Assembly (NCBI RefSeq): GCF_000763135.2
Contig: NZ_JRPR02000005.1
Span: 1 to 64,000, forward strand
Origin: Helicobacter jaachi
GTDB lineage: Bacteria; Campylobacterota; Campylobacteria; Campylobacterales; Helicobacteraceae
Direction of reading: 5' to 3'
Length of the DNA: 64,000 bases
Positions 46,674 through 55,459 of the stretch are shown piece by piece (the first letter of the stretch is position 1; every line of letters begins with the position of its first letter). The position numbers and the translations under genes were made by a program. The notes under the pieces are model-generated. The model was not told the DNA's origin, made no database searches, and was given only the letters and a program-made list of their open reading frames with translations.

Positions 46674-47653
46674 AACATATCTTAATCACAGGTGGGGCGG
46701 GATTTATCGGTAGTAATTTTATTAATTATTTTGCAAAAAAATACCCAAACTATCATCTTTTTAATCTTGATGTGCTTAATTATGCGAGCAATTTAGCCTA
46801 TGTGGAGAATCTACCAAATCATACTTTTATCCATGGCGATATTTGCAATCGTGCTTTGGTGGAGGAAATTTTTACCACGCACAACATAGATTCTATCATA
46901 CACTTTGCCGCTCAAAGCCATGTGGATAACTCTATCCAAACGCCACAAGATTTTATCACCACCAATATACAAGGCACTTTTGTGCTGCTTGATGTAGCAT
47001 ACAGGGCGTGGGGAGCTAATAATGGCGTGTTTTTGCATATTAGCACTGATGAAGTCTTTGGCACTTTGGGCAAAAATGGCTCATTTAGTGAATCTAGCCC
47101 CTATGCGCCAAACTCCCCCTACTCCGCCTCAAAGGCTGCTAGCGATATGCTTGTGAGAAGCTATCATCACACTTATGGGCTAAATACCTTTATCACTAAT
47201 TGTTCAAATAATTATGGACCAAATCAACATGATGAAAAGCTTATCCCCACTATCATTAGAAATGCCCTCAAAGGCGAGCCTATACCCATTTATGGCGATG
47301 GCTCAAATGTGCGCGATTGGCTCTTTGTGCTGGAGCATTGCTATGGGCTTGATAAAGTCTTTCACTCTACTTATTTTGGAGAAAGCTTTAATATAGGCGG
47401 GCATAATGAATGCTCAAACCTTAAGCTAGCACATAGAATCTGCGCTATGCTTGATAGATTAAAACCGCTCAAAAATGGCTCTTACAGCCAACAAATCACT
47501 TTTGTCAAAGACAGATTAGGGCATGATAAACGCTATGCCATTAATGCTAATAAAATTGCTGCTAAACTTGCTTGGAAGCCTACAATGCCTTTTAGCGAGG
47601 GCTTAGCAATCACCATAAATTGGTATCTTAAAAAATATGCTACAATCTTATAA
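46670..47653 (+). CDS. rmlB: RmlB, dTDP-glucose 4,6-dehydratase
   Basis: 327 residues. ITGGAGFIGSNFINYFAKKYP, HFAAQSHVDNSIQTPQDF, HISTDEVFGTLG (the DE of the dehydratase), SPYSASKAASDML with the YxxxK pair, and NCSNNYGPNQHDEKLIPT. It produces dTDP-4-keto-6-deoxyglucose, the substrate of the ketoisomerase two genes upstream. No rmlC or rmlD is present, so rhamnose is not the intended product here. Confidence 0.96.
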   Translation: MKHILITGGAGFIGSNFINYFAKKYPNYHLFNLDVLNYASNLAYVENLPNHTFIHGDICNRALVEEIFTTHNIDSIIHFAAQSHVDNSIQTPQDFITTNIQGTFVLLDVAYRAWGANNGVFLHISTDEVFGTLGKNGSFSESSPYAPNSPYSASKAASDMLVRSYHHTYGLNTFITNCSNNYGPNQHDEKLIPTIIRNALKGEPIPIYGDGSNVRDWLFVLEHCYGLDKVFHSTYFGESFNIGGHNECSNLKLAHRICAMLDRLKPLKNGSYSQQITFVKDRLGHDKRYAINANKIAAKLAWKPTMPFSEGLAITINWYLKKYATIL

Positions 47654-47670
47654 AATCCTAAGGAGCAAAT

Positions 47671-48538
47671 ATGAATATGCTAAATTTTGGCTGTGGGGCT
47701 AGATTTCATAAGGATTGGGTAAATATCGACTTTAGCCCCATTGATAATCGCGTGCAGAAAGTCAATCTGCTTGGGCGACTGCCTTTTAGTGATAATAGCT
47801 TTAATGTGGCGTATAGCAGCCATTTTTTAGAGCATATCACGCCTAAAAAAGCCTATGAGGTGCTAGGCGAGATTAAGCGTGTTTTAAAGCCAAATGGCGT
47901 GCTGCGCATTGTTGTGCCTGATTTAGAAAATATGGCAAAGGCATATTTAAGCGCACTTCAAAGTGTAGATTCTATAGAATCTAACGGGGGGGGGGGCAAT
48001 ACACGATTATGAGGGTAAAAATGCAGAAAATATATTTTTGTATGATTGGATAATGCTTGAAATCTTTGACCAAATGGTAAGAATGCAAAGCGGAGGGGAA
48101 ATGCAAAGATGCTTTGATTTAGTGCAAGAGACGCAAAATAAAGCCTTTAATGAGATTATTAAGCACCGCGTGGGCGAGGATTTACTCACGCCCCACCCTC
48201 ACACACAGGCTAAAATCCCACTGCGCGCAAAACTTACGCTTGATAAAATTATAAATAAATGCTTAAATCTCTACCTAAAAGCCCTGCGCCTGTGCGTGCC
48301 AAAGAGTTTAAGAGATGAGATTTTTATCAGCACAAGCATTGGCGAGCGGCACAAATGGAGTTATGATAGATTTTCTCTCGCGCGCTTACTGCATAAAAGC
48401 GGCTTTACACATATCACACAGCAAGACTACGCACAATCGCAAATCCCGCACTTTAATACATATTTACTTGATATAAATGCCGATAATACCCCATACAAAG
48501 GCGTATCAAGCCTCTATGTGGAATGTATAAAGCCTTAA
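47671..48538 (+). CDS. SAM-dependent methyltransferase, phase-variable, OFF as sequenced
   Basis: ATG 47671 (AAGGAG upstream) opens a class I methyltransferase: MLNFGCGARFHKDWVNIDFSP, NLLGRLPFSDNSFNVAYSSH, FLEHITPKKAYEVLGEIKRVLKPNG and RIVVPDLENM. A G11 tract at 47986-47996 then leads to a stop at 48012. The remaining frame is open from 47996 (AIHDYEGKNAENIFLYDW) to 48538; G10 would join both into about 289 residues. The part after the tract holds the C-terminal lid (SIGERHKWSYDRFSLARLL). It probably methylates a sugar of the surface glycan. Confidence 0.88.
47986..47996 (+). repeat. Poly-G tract (G11) in the methyltransferase gene
   Basis: Flanks GAATCTAAC and CAATACAC. The same TCTAAC-Gn junction occurs at 43299. 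Ten Gs restore the frame. Confidence 0.92.
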
Positions 48539-48604
48539 ATACACATCTACTTTTAGCTTAAATATCTTATAATGCGCCTTCAAATTTTACCCTGAAGGAA
48601 AACT

Positions 48605-49375
48605 ATGTCTGTAACATCTCTGCTTAAAGTCCCACTTAGGGCTGTGCGTGGCTTTTGGCTTGCATGCAAAAAGATTTATACACGCACGCTGCACCGCCCA
48701 AATTGGCACAATCTCCGCTCTTTGAAGCCCATATCAAGCGTATTTGGCTTTGATAGAGGCACGCCTATTGATAGAATCTATACTGATGATTTTTTAAGCA
48801 AAAATGCACATTTTATCCGCGGCAGAGTGTGTGAAATCGCTGAAAATACCTATACCAAAGCCTTTGGCACAAATGTAGAGCAAAGCGAGATTTTCCACTT
48901 TAACCACGATAACCCTCAAGCGAGCATTGTGGGTGATTTGACGCAGGTAGATTCTCTGCCGCATGGGATTTTAGACTGCTTTATCTGCACAGTTACGCTT
49001 AATTTTATTTATGATTACAAAGCCGCTATAAGAGGTATTTACGCTATGCTTAAAAGCCCTTCACAAGCCCAAACATCAGCGCAAGCAGATACACTGCCTA
49101 GCGTGGCACTTGTGAGCGTAGCAGCCCTTGTGCAGATTTCGCAATATGATTATGAGCGTTGGGGGGATTTCTGGCGATTTACGGATATGGGGATTAAGAG
49201 GGACTTTGAGGAGGTCTTTGGCAAGGGCAATGTAGAGGTGGTGAGCTATGGCAATGTGCTAGCTGCCACAGCCGAACTGCAGGGCATAGCCGCGCAGGAG
49301 CTTACCCACACAGAGCTTTTTACACACGATGCACGCTATCCTGTGCTTATTTGCCTTGTGGCTAAAAAATGCTAG
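48605..49375 (+). CDS. Methyltransferase-like protein with degenerate SAM motif
   Basis: 256 residues, AAGGAAAACT before the ATG. Resembles methyltransferase-fold proteins often found next to glycosyltransferases: VFGFDRGTPIDRIYTDDFL, IRGRVCEIAENTYT, GDLTQVDSLPHGILDCFICT and YERWGDFWRFTDMGIKRDF. The glycine-rich SAM loop is replaced by RGRVCEIAENT, so catalysis is uncertain. An Ala/Gln insert (PSQAQTSAQADTLPS) lies near residue 155. It probably belongs to the glycan operon. Confidence 0.75.
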   Translation: MSVTSLLKVPLRAVRGFWLACKKIYTRTLHRPNWHNLRSLKPISSVFGFDRGTPIDRIYTDDFLSKNAHFIRGRVCEIAENTYTKAFGTNVEQSEIFHFNHDNPQASIVGDLTQVDSLPHGILDCFICTVTLNFIYDYKAAIRGIYAMLKSPSQAQTSAQADTLPSVALVSVAALVQISQYDYERWGDFWRFTDMGIKRDFEEVFGKGNVEVVSYGNVLAATAELQGIAAQELTHTELFTHDARYPVLICLVAKKC

Positions 49376-49386
49376 AATACGCCGCA

Positions 49387-49455
49387 TTATAGAATCTAGC
49401 AAAGGCAGCTTAGATGGCAACAGCGTGGAAATGATAGTCTTGCTAGATTCTATAA
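49387..49455. repeat. Long-loop inverted repeat of two heptamers
   Basis: TTATAGAATCTAGCAA (49387-49402) and its perfect complement TTGCTAGATTCTATAA (49440-49455) enclose 37 nt, in the 123-nt gap between the methyltransferase-like and deacetylase genes. Confidence 0.8.
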
Positions 49456-49498
49456 AATTACAAAAAAATGCAAGCAAAATCCAAAATTTAAGGAATAT

Positions 49499-50503
49499 AT
49501 GAAATCATTTATCCATAAAGCCATTCATAACCTCTCGCAATATGCGTGTGTGCAGGGATTATATAAGGGCAAGGGCGTTATTCTTATGCTGCATCGCATA
49601 GCACCCTTTGAGCATAGGCTCGCTCCTAATGAAAATATGAAAGTCTCGCCTGTATTTTTAGAATCTTTTATCCTGCAAGCAAAGGCGCAGGGCTACACTT
49701 TTATAAGCATTGATGAAGTGTATAGAGGGCTATGCGAGCAGCGATTAGTAGATAAGTTTATCTGCATAACTATTGATGATGGCTATAAGGATAATCTCAC
49801 CTATGGCTATCCTATTTTTAGTAAGCATAATGTGCCTTTTTGCATATATGTCTGCACTTCATTCCCGCAAGGGACGCATAATATGTGGTGGTTTGGCTTG
49901 GAGGATTATTTACTAAAAGAAAATGCCATAAACATTAATGGCAACATGTGGGATATTTCAAGTATAGAATCTAAAGAAGCCGCTTTTATGGCGCTGCGCG
50001 AAATTATCATTCAAAAAGTATCAAGCTATGAGGATTGCGCAGAAACTATGCAAAGTCTTGGCATAGCCTATAATCCACGCGATTATGATAATCTCACGCT
50101 TACTTGGGAGGATATAGATTTTTTATCTACAGCTAACGGGGGGGGGGGTATAGATAGAATCTGCACTATTGGCTGCCACACGCATTCGCACCCTATTTTT
50201 AATAACCTTTCACACAAGCAAGTTACAGCAGATATACAAAAGGCAAATGCCCTTTTTAAGGCACATTTGGGCGAAATTCCTAAGCATTTTGCCTATCCTT
50301 TTGGCGGGAGAATTGAAGTAGATTCTTCATATTTTCCCCTTATGGCAACACTTGGCTTTAAAACGGCTACAACCACGCGACATGGGTGCATTTACCCCTC
50401 GCATAAAGCACATTTGCACGCCCTGCCGCGCGTATTTTTTAGCCAACATTTCAATATAGAATCTGCGTATAAAATCCGTAAAAAGCGTGTGGTTACAAGC
50501 TAG
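49499..50503 (+). CDS. Polysaccharide deacetylase (NodB homology), phase-variable, ON
   Basis: 334 residues. CE4-type motifs: ILMLHRIAPFEHRLAPNEN, FICITIDDGYKDNLTYGYP (catalytic DD) and IGCHTHSHPIF (metal histidines), then HFAYPFGGRIEVDSSYFPL. It should remove an N- or O-acetyl group from a glycan or lipid-linked sugar. A G11 tract (50138-50148) between the two motifs reads N-G-G-G-G-I-D and is in frame; a one-base change would remove the metal-binding histidines and inactivate the enzyme. Confidence 0.9.
   Translation: MKSFIHKAIHNLSQYACVQGLYKGKGVILMLHRIAPFEHRLAPNENMKVSPVFLESFILQAKAQGYTFISIDEVYRGLCEQRLVDKFICITIDDGYKDNLTYGYPIFSKHNVPFCIYVCTSFPQGTHNMWWFGLEDYLLKENAININGNMWDISSIESKEAAFMALREIIIQKVSSYEDCAETMQSLGIAYNPRDYDNLTLTWEDIDFLSTANGGGGIDRICTIGCHTHSHPIFNNLSHKQVTADIQKANALFKAHLGEIPKHFAYPFGGRIEVDSSYFPLMATLGFKTATTTRHGCIYPSHKAHLHALPRVFFSQHFNIESAYKIRKKRVVTS
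50138..50148 (+). repeat. Poly-G tract (G11) in the deacetylase gene
   Basis: Flanks GCTAAC and TATAGATAG; in frame at 11. It lies between the catalytic Asp pair and the His motif, so slippage gives a dead protein. Confidence 0.92.
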
Positions 50504-50627
50504 CCTTAATATCAGTTTTAAGCTATCTTGCTTTATGATAAAATGCTAGCGCGCAAATTTTAAGATAGAATCTGCCCCAAAAGCACAAAGGACGCATACA
50601 AACACACTTTATATACAAGGAGTAATC

Positions 50628-51467
50628 ATGCAAATTGATTTAGAAAACAAAGGCTTAACCCCCAAAGAAAAGCAAGAGCTTACCCTCCTCTTAGATTCTG
50701 TAAATCCGCGAATCACTGATGATTTGGAGCAGATTTGGTATTTGATAGACAAAGCGTGGAATGACATGGGCTGTGATAATAAAGAGCTTGATTGGGAAAA
50801 GATTGGCTTATTTTATGCCCACCCTGTGTGGCTTTTAAATGGGCTTTTCATCGAGCAGCACGCGCTATCTATGCACATACGCGATAGTATCGCGCACTAC
50901 ATTGCTACGCACATTGTGGGGGATAGAAAGCTTAGAATCTGCGATTATGGCGGGGGATTTGGCACGCTATCACGCGAAATTGCAAGGCTCTGCCCGCAGG
51001 CGCATATTGATATTTATGAGCCATTTCCTAGCCAATATGGAAAGGCGTGTATAGCGGCATTTAGCAATATTACTTTTGTGGATAAGTTACAAAATGAGAC
51101 TTATGATTGCCTTGTATGCACTGATGTGTTAGAGCATGTTGATGATGTGATAGGCTGCTTTAAAGGTATGCTAGATTCTGTAAAAGTGGGCTCTAGCGTG
51201 CTTATTGGCAATTGTTTTTATCCTGTGATTGCCTGCCACTTGCCAAAGCACTTTCACTTCCGCTATACTTTTAAGCTTATTGCCAAAACTATGGGACTTA
51301 AGTTTGAAGGCGTGGTGAGCGGGGCGAGCTATGTGGAAATTTATACCAAGGTAAAACCCACTCGTGTGAGCTTTATAACGAAATTAACGGGGGGGGGGGA
51401 GCAAGTGTTTATATGCCCTCATTTGCATTGTGAAACCTATTGTAAAGCCCATTTTGAAGCCGCTTAA
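50628..51467 (+). CDS. SAM-dependent methyltransferase with variable C-terminus
   Basis: 279 residues as read; AAGGAG before the ATG. Class I fold: LRICDYGGGFGTLSREIARL, IDIYEPFPSQYGKACIAAF and DCLVCTDVLEHVDDVIGCF. A G11 tract at 51389-51399 close to the end gives the tail EQVFICPHLHCETYCKAHFE. With ten Gs the frame runs to 51501 and gives a basic hydrophobic tail (LYALICIVKPIVKPILKPLK onward) ending just before the next ribosome-binding site, which looks more native. It probably acts on surface glycan. Confidence 0.85.
   Translation: MQIDLENKGLTPKEKQELTLLLDSVNPRITDDLEQIWYLIDKAWNDMGCDNKELDWEKIGLFYAHPVWLLNGLFIEQHALSMHIRDSIAHYIATHIVGDRKLRICDYGGGFGTLSREIARLCPQAHIDIYEPFPSQYGKACIAAFSNITFVDKLQNETYDCLVCTDVLEHVDDVIGCFKGMLDSVKVGSSVLIGNCFYPVIACHLPKHFHFRYTFKLIAKTMGLKFEGVVSGASYVEIYTKVKPTRVSFITKLTGGGEQVFICPHLHCETYCKAHFEAA
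51389..51399 (+). repeat. Poly-G tract (G11) near the methyltransferase 3' end
   Basis: Flanks ATTAAC and AGCAAGTG. Lengths 10, 11 and 12 give three different C-termini with the catalytic domain unchanged. Confidence 0.9.
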
Positions 51468-51513
51468 ACAATGGCTCAAAGTTTTAGTGAAAAAAATATA
51501 AAAAGGAGCAGAA

Positions 51514-52464
51514 ATGACAGCATGTATTTTATGCAAAAGTGATAAAACTACCATCACTCAAGTGGTCGATAAAGCCGATATTTGCGCACTTTATGCGCGC
51601 GCGTTTCAAATGGATATTTCTCATCTCATTAAAAGCGATTTGCTCTATCATCATTGCCCAGATTGCGATTTGCGCTTTTTTGTGTGCGAAGATGGCAGCA
51701 TTCCCACAGGAGATAATGACTTTTACAATACGCTAAATAGCCTTGATTGGTATTATTTTGCCCAAAAGCATGAATATCATTATGCTAAAAAATTTATCCA
51801 TTCAGAATCTAGAGTGCTTGAAGTGGGCTGCGGCAAGGCAGCATTTGCACATTTTCTGCCACAAAAGGCGCGGGAGCAGTATGTGGGATTAGAATTTAGC
51901 ACGCAAGCAAAGCAAATGGCGGCAAAAGATGGCATTTATATTGAAAATATCGCTGTTGAGGAATACGCCAAGACCCACGCGCAAAGCTTTGATGTAACCT
52001 GCAGTTTTCAAGTATTAGAACATGTGAGTAATCCGCATGATTTTTTGCAAGCCCAAATTGAGTGCTTAAAAAGCGGTATTTTAACGGGGGGGGGGCAGAA
52101 TGAAACTTCTTTGCTTATCATTGCCGTGCCTTGTGAAAATAGCTTTATCCAATATTGCGTCAATGGTATCCTCAATATGCCTCCGCACCACATCTCACGC
52201 TTTAGCGACACCACGCTACACAAAATAGCTGATATTTTTAATCTTAAGTTATTAGAAATCCACCACGAGCAAGTCCAGCCCGAACATATTGAATTTTATA
52301 AATATACAATGTGGGCAAAGCTCTTTCTCCCCACGCCGCTTGTAGATAGGGGCATAGCGCGCAAAGTGATTAATAAACTAGGCAAAATTGGCAAGCATTT
52401 CATAAAAATCCCGCCAAATGCCTATGGGCATACGATGATTGGCATCTACGCGCTTAAGGCTTAA
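51514..52464 (+). CDS. SAM-dependent methyltransferase with N-terminal zinc motif, phase-variable, ON
   Basis: 316 residues, AAAGGAG upstream. The N-terminal cysteine pairs CILC and CPDC suggest a zinc ribbon as in the methyltransferase 12/13 group. SAM fold: SRVLEVGCGKAAFAHFL, YVGLEFSTQAKQMAA and FQVLEHVSNPHDFL. A G10 tract (52086-52095) inside the fold reads L-T-G-G-G-Q-N-E and is in frame. The C-terminal part (FYKYTMWAKLFLP) is typical of sugar O-methyltransferase-like proteins. Last gene of the glycan locus. Confidence 0.86.
   Translation: MTACILCKSDKTTITQVVDKADICALYARAFQMDISHLIKSDLLYHHCPDCDLRFFVCEDGSIPTGDNDFYNTLNSLDWYYFAQKHEYHYAKKFIHSESRVLEVGCGKAAFAHFLPQKAREQYVGLEFSTQAKQMAAKDGIYIENIAVEEYAKTHAQSFDVTCSFQVLEHVSNPHDFLQAQIECLKSGILTGGGQNETSLLIIAVPCENSFIQYCVNGILNMPPHHISRFSDTTLHKIADIFNLKLLEIHHEQVQPEHIEFYKYTMWAKLFLPTPLVDRGIARKVINKLGKIGKHFIKIPPNAYGHTMIGIYALKA
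52086..52095 (+). repeat. Poly-G tract (G10) in the last methyltransferase gene
   Basis: Flanks TTTTAAC and CAGAATG; in frame at ten. A single-base change would stop the protein before the C-terminal third. Confidence 0.9.
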
Positions 52465-52563
52465 AAGCGCGCATTTTTGTGATAACACCCCAGTCCACAG
52501 ACGCGAGCATTTATAGAATCCATGCATTTTTGCTTTTCTAACACTTTTTGATTTTCACTTTGC

Positions 52564-52589
52564 TAGATTCTGTAATTTTATAGAATCTA
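52564..52589. terminator. Inverted heptamer pair between convergent genes
   Basis: TAGATTCT (52564-52571) and AGAATCTA (52582-52589) form a stem of about 11 bp, including a G-T pair, around a short AT loop. It sits between the last methyltransferase gene (plus) and pgpA (minus), where a bidirectional terminator is expected. It has no clear U-run. Confidence 0.45.
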
Positions 52590-52627
52590 AAAGCCTTGCG
52601 AAAAAAGAAATTAGAAAACTACAGAAT

Positions 52628-53107
52628 CTACACAAACCTCAAAGCATAATGATAGCCTTGCACGATGAGTAATCCTGTAATGCCTGCAAGTGCGCCAGCG
52701 AGCGCATCATCGCCCACCACGCCCAAACCTCCTTTGACCTCCCTATCAATCCTGCCGATAAAAGAGGGCTTATACACATCAAAGATTCTAAATAAAATAA
52801 ACGCTAGCCCAATTTCGAGTGCGCCAAAGCCCACAATACTCATAGCTAGCCACATTCCCACTAACTCATCAATGACTATGCTTTTATCATCATGGGTTTG
52901 CGTGCGCTGCTCATAGAGATTAATCTGCTTAATGGCTACAAGCGCGATAAACACGCCTAGCAAAAAAAGTGTTTCTTGTGAAAAATACACAATGGGCGCG
53001 CCTATTATCGCTGCTAGCGCACTGCCTGCTGTGCCGGGCGCCTTAGGCGAATAGCCACTATAAAAAAGACTAAGGAATAAATCTTTAATTAATTGTGCTT
53101 TGCGCAT
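52628..53107 (-). CDS. pgpA: PgpA, phosphatidylglycerophosphatase A
   Basis: 159 residues from ATG 53107, one base after the stop of the regulator gene (TAATATG), implying coupled translation. YSGYSPKAPGTAGSALAAII, VIDELVGMWLAM and VVGDDALAGALAGITGL are the PgpA signature, with four membrane segments. It dephosphorylates phosphatidylglycerol phosphate in the inner membrane, making phosphatidylglycerol. An upstream in-frame ATG (53149) lies within the regulator gene and is less likely. Confidence 0.92.
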   Translation of the reverse strand: MRKAQLIKDLFLSLFYSGYSPKAPGTAGSALAAIIGAPIVYFSQETLFLLGVFIALVAIKQINLYEQRTQTHDDKSIVIDELVGMWLAMSIVGFGALEIGLAFILFRIFDVYKPSFIGRIDREVKGGLGVVGDDALAGALAGITGLLIVQGYHYALRFV

Positions 53108-53108
53108 A

Positions 53109-54014
53109 TTATGCTTGTGGAATGGTCTTATTTTTACGAATAATGCCATATTTTTTGCGCTTCTCCCACAGACTTTTGCGGCTCATACCAAGCTTTTTAG
53201 CTAGCTCGATGTCTGGATAGCGACTCTCATATTTAGTGATAATAATTTTTTCATACTCTTTCACAGATAGAATCTCCCCGCTTAGCTCTACGCTATTGCT
53301 TTGACAAGAAATATCAATCACCTGTGGGAAAGCAATTTTTTCATTCAATACCACAGAAATAATCACCTGATGCTTTAGTGCGGCTTCAAGGAAGTCCTTC
53401 CTATCGCTTTTTTTAAGCTCCTCAAGATTAGTGATGTAATAAATTTCATTTTTCTTTGGGGGAATTCTAAAAATACTCTTCCAAGTCTCTTCTTTGAGGG
53501 AGTAGAATTGAAAGCGTATGCGCTTCTCGCGTGCATAGCGCATAGCGTAAATATCCGCGCTGCGCTGGGTATTAGTCTTAATCACAAAAGGTGGATTATA
53601 CAAAAATGGCTCTGGTGTGCCTAACTCACGCTCAATAAAGCTAAAATAGCTCCTATAAAATTTAATTTCCTCATTAATTTCGCAGCAAGTTTTGTAATGC
53701 GTGATTTTGCGTATAAGCTCATCAACAATAAAGGGCTTCACAATATAATCTGTAACGCCATTGCGCAGGGGCTTAATCACTGTATCATCGCTAATGTAGG
53801 CAATCATTAAAATAATAATTGCTTGTGGATAGGCTTTGCTTAATTCGATATAGCCCTCATTAATCGTGCCAAATGAGGCAAGAATCACATCATAATTATC
53901 TTTTTGCACATCTTTGAGTGAATGCGCAATCACGCATTCCAAGCGAGAATCACTTAATTTATTAGCAATACTCTGCGCCAAATAAATTTCATTTTCAATA
54001 ATTAAGACTTTCAT
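53109..54014 (-). CDS. HP1021-type atypical response regulator
   Basis: 301 residues from ATG 54014 (AAGGAG upstream). The receiver-like domain begins MKVLIIENEIYLAQSIANKL; where a phosphoacceptor Asp is expected the sequence is YDVILASFGTINEG, so it cannot be phosphorylated normally. The C-terminal Fis-like helix-turn-helix is LAKKLGMSRKSLWEKRKKYG. Location next to ispDF matches HP1021 of H. pylori and Cj1608 of C. jejuni, orphan regulators that bind the replication origin and respond to redox state. Gene order ispDF-regulator-pgpA is one minus-strand unit. Confidence 0.85.
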   Translation of the reverse strand: MKVLIIENEIYLAQSIANKLSDSRLECVIAHSLKDVQKDNYDVILASFGTINEGYIELSKAYPQAIIILMIAYISDDTVIKPLRNGVTDYIVKPFIVDELIRKITHYKTCCEINEEIKFYRSYFSFIERELGTPEPFLYNPPFVIKTNTQRSADIYAMRYAREKRIRFQFYSLKEETWKSIFRIPPKKNEIYYITNLEELKKSDRKDFLEAALKHQVIISVVLNEKIAFPQVIDISCQSNSVELSGEILSVKEYEKIIITKYESRYPDIELAKKLGMSRKSLWEKRKKYGIIRKNKTIPQA

Positions 54015-54044
54015 ATCTGCTCCTTCTTGCTGCAATCATTCATT

Positions 54045-55277
54045 TTAGCCTCCTTGCGCGCTATTTTGAGACAATGCACTTTTTTGATATAGCTCACTCT
54101 TTTGACGCCACTCACTATTTTGGCACATTTTGCGCCAATCAATAAAGCCCATACTCACGCACGCCTCCACGCACACGCCCTCTTTACGCCCAACGAAGCC
54201 TAGAGATTCTGTCGTGGTGGCTTTGATATTCACCTGCGATAGAGGAATGCGCAAAATATGGGCTATACACTCGCGCATAGCCCTTTTATAGGGCGTAATT
54301 TTAGGTGTTTGCGCCATAATAGTAATATCTGCATTATACAGCTCATAGCCCACACTTTGCGCAAAAGCGTAGATTCTATCAAGCAGTATTTTAGAATCTG
54401 CATTATGATAGGCTGCATCTGTGTCAGGAAACCACTCGCCTATATCGCCCCCGCCCATAGCGCCTAAAATCGCATCACTTAGCGCGTGCAGCACGACATC
54501 ACCATCGCTATGGGCTTTAAACCCAAAGCTAGATTCTATCTTTACACCCCCAAGATACATATCTTTGCCCACTTCAAAAGAATGTATATCTATCCCATGC
54601 CCTACAAAGGTGCGTTTAGCAGGTGGGCTCAAAAGAGGCAAATGCCAATTTACATCTTGCGTGAATGTGAGTTTATTTAAAAGCTCACTGCCCTGCACAA
54701 AGCCTACATTTCCGCCAAATGCGTGTATAGCCGAACTCTCATCACTAAAATCATATGTATTTTGCAAAGCTTGCCTAAGAATCTGCGTCCTACTAAGCTG
54801 GGGCGTTTGGATAAGTTTAATGGCTTCTCGCTTAAGATATGCACCCTCATAAAAGGTCGTATCTGCGACATTCATATATGGCACGACACATGCCACATTT
54901 TCACTTAACGCCCCAAACATAGCGCGTATGACAGATTCTATACTATTCCACCTTGCTACATCGCTTACAAGCACAAGCGGCGTATCGACATACTCTAGGG
55001 CATTACGCAAAGATTTAGCGCGTGTATCACCGCCCTGCACGACTTTATAGGGGCTTATAGATTGCATATAGGATAAATCTGTTTTTGAAGCAGTAATAAG
55101 CACTTTTTTGAAAGCAAAATGTTTTAAAATATTATTTGTCGCCACAAGCCATAGCGGCTCTTCACCTATGCGTAGCCATTGTTTTTTATAAGAATGCCCA
55201 GCACAAAACCTTGTAGAATCCCCAGCTGCCATCATAATGAGCGAAACATCATCTAAGAGCAAATTTTTATCTTGCAA
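54045..55277 (-). CDS. ispDF: IspDF, bifunctional MEP-pathway enzyme
   Basis: 410 residues. The IspD domain (1-225) has [20 protein letters not shown] and [14 protein letters not shown]. The IspF domain (from about 230) has [40 protein letters not shown] and [14 protein letters not shown]. It catalyses two steps of isoprenoid synthesis, CDP-ME formation and cyclisation to MEcPP; the fusion is usual in this phylum. Odd: the C-terminus after about 385 is an 18-nt minisatellite encoding [23 protein letters not shown]. Confidence 0.95.
   Translation of the reverse strand: MQDKNLLLDDVSLIMMAAGDSTRFCAGHSYKKQWLRIGEEPLWLVATNNILKHFAFKKVLITASKTDLSYMQSISPYKVVQGGDTRAKSLRNALEYVDTPLVLVSDVARWNSIESVIRAMFGALSENVACVVPYMNVADTTFYEGAYLKREAIKLIQTPQLSRTQILRQALQNTYDFSDESSAIHAFGGNVGFVQGSELLNKLTFTQDVNWHLPLLSPPAKRTFVGHGIDIHSFEVGKDMYLGGVKIESSFGFKAHSDGDVVLHALSDAILGAMGGGDIGEWFPDTDAAYHNADSKILLDRIYAFAQSVGYELYNADITIMAQTPKITPYKRAMRECIAHILRIPLSQVNIKATTTESLGFVGRKEGVCVEACVSMGFIDWRKMCQNSEWRQKSELYQKSALSQNSAQGG
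54051..54124 (-). repeat. 18-nt minisatellite at the ispDF 3' end
   Basis: Four units beginning CAAAA(T/A/G)AGTG repeat every 18 nt, encoding six-residue units Q-(N/K)-S-x-x-x beyond the conserved IspF fold. Confidence 0.65.
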
Positions 55278-55459
55278 ATTTCTATCCTGTGAGAGTGCGT
55301 ATCAAATTTTGCGCCTATTCTATCACTAAAAAACAAAAAATAAACTAAAAATTGTTACTTAAATACTCAATATATTTAACCTTTTTTTAAATAAACGGGG
55401 TATATTGGACAAGTTTGGATAGCGTAAGCATTGAATCTGCACACAATAAAGGATATATA
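55278..55459. promoter_or_regulatory. Spacer upstream of thiC
   Basis: 182 nt, AT-rich, between divergent ispDF and thiC. I looked for a TPP riboswitch (THI box CTGAGA and ACC-TGAT-CTGGAT-AATGCCAGCG) and do not see one. AAAGGATATATA precedes the thiC ATG. Confidence 0.5.

Noticed and set aside
55278-55459. TPP riboswitch upstream of thiC
   Set aside because: I find neither the CTGAGA nor the CTGGATAATGCCAGCG-like core of a THI box in the leader.
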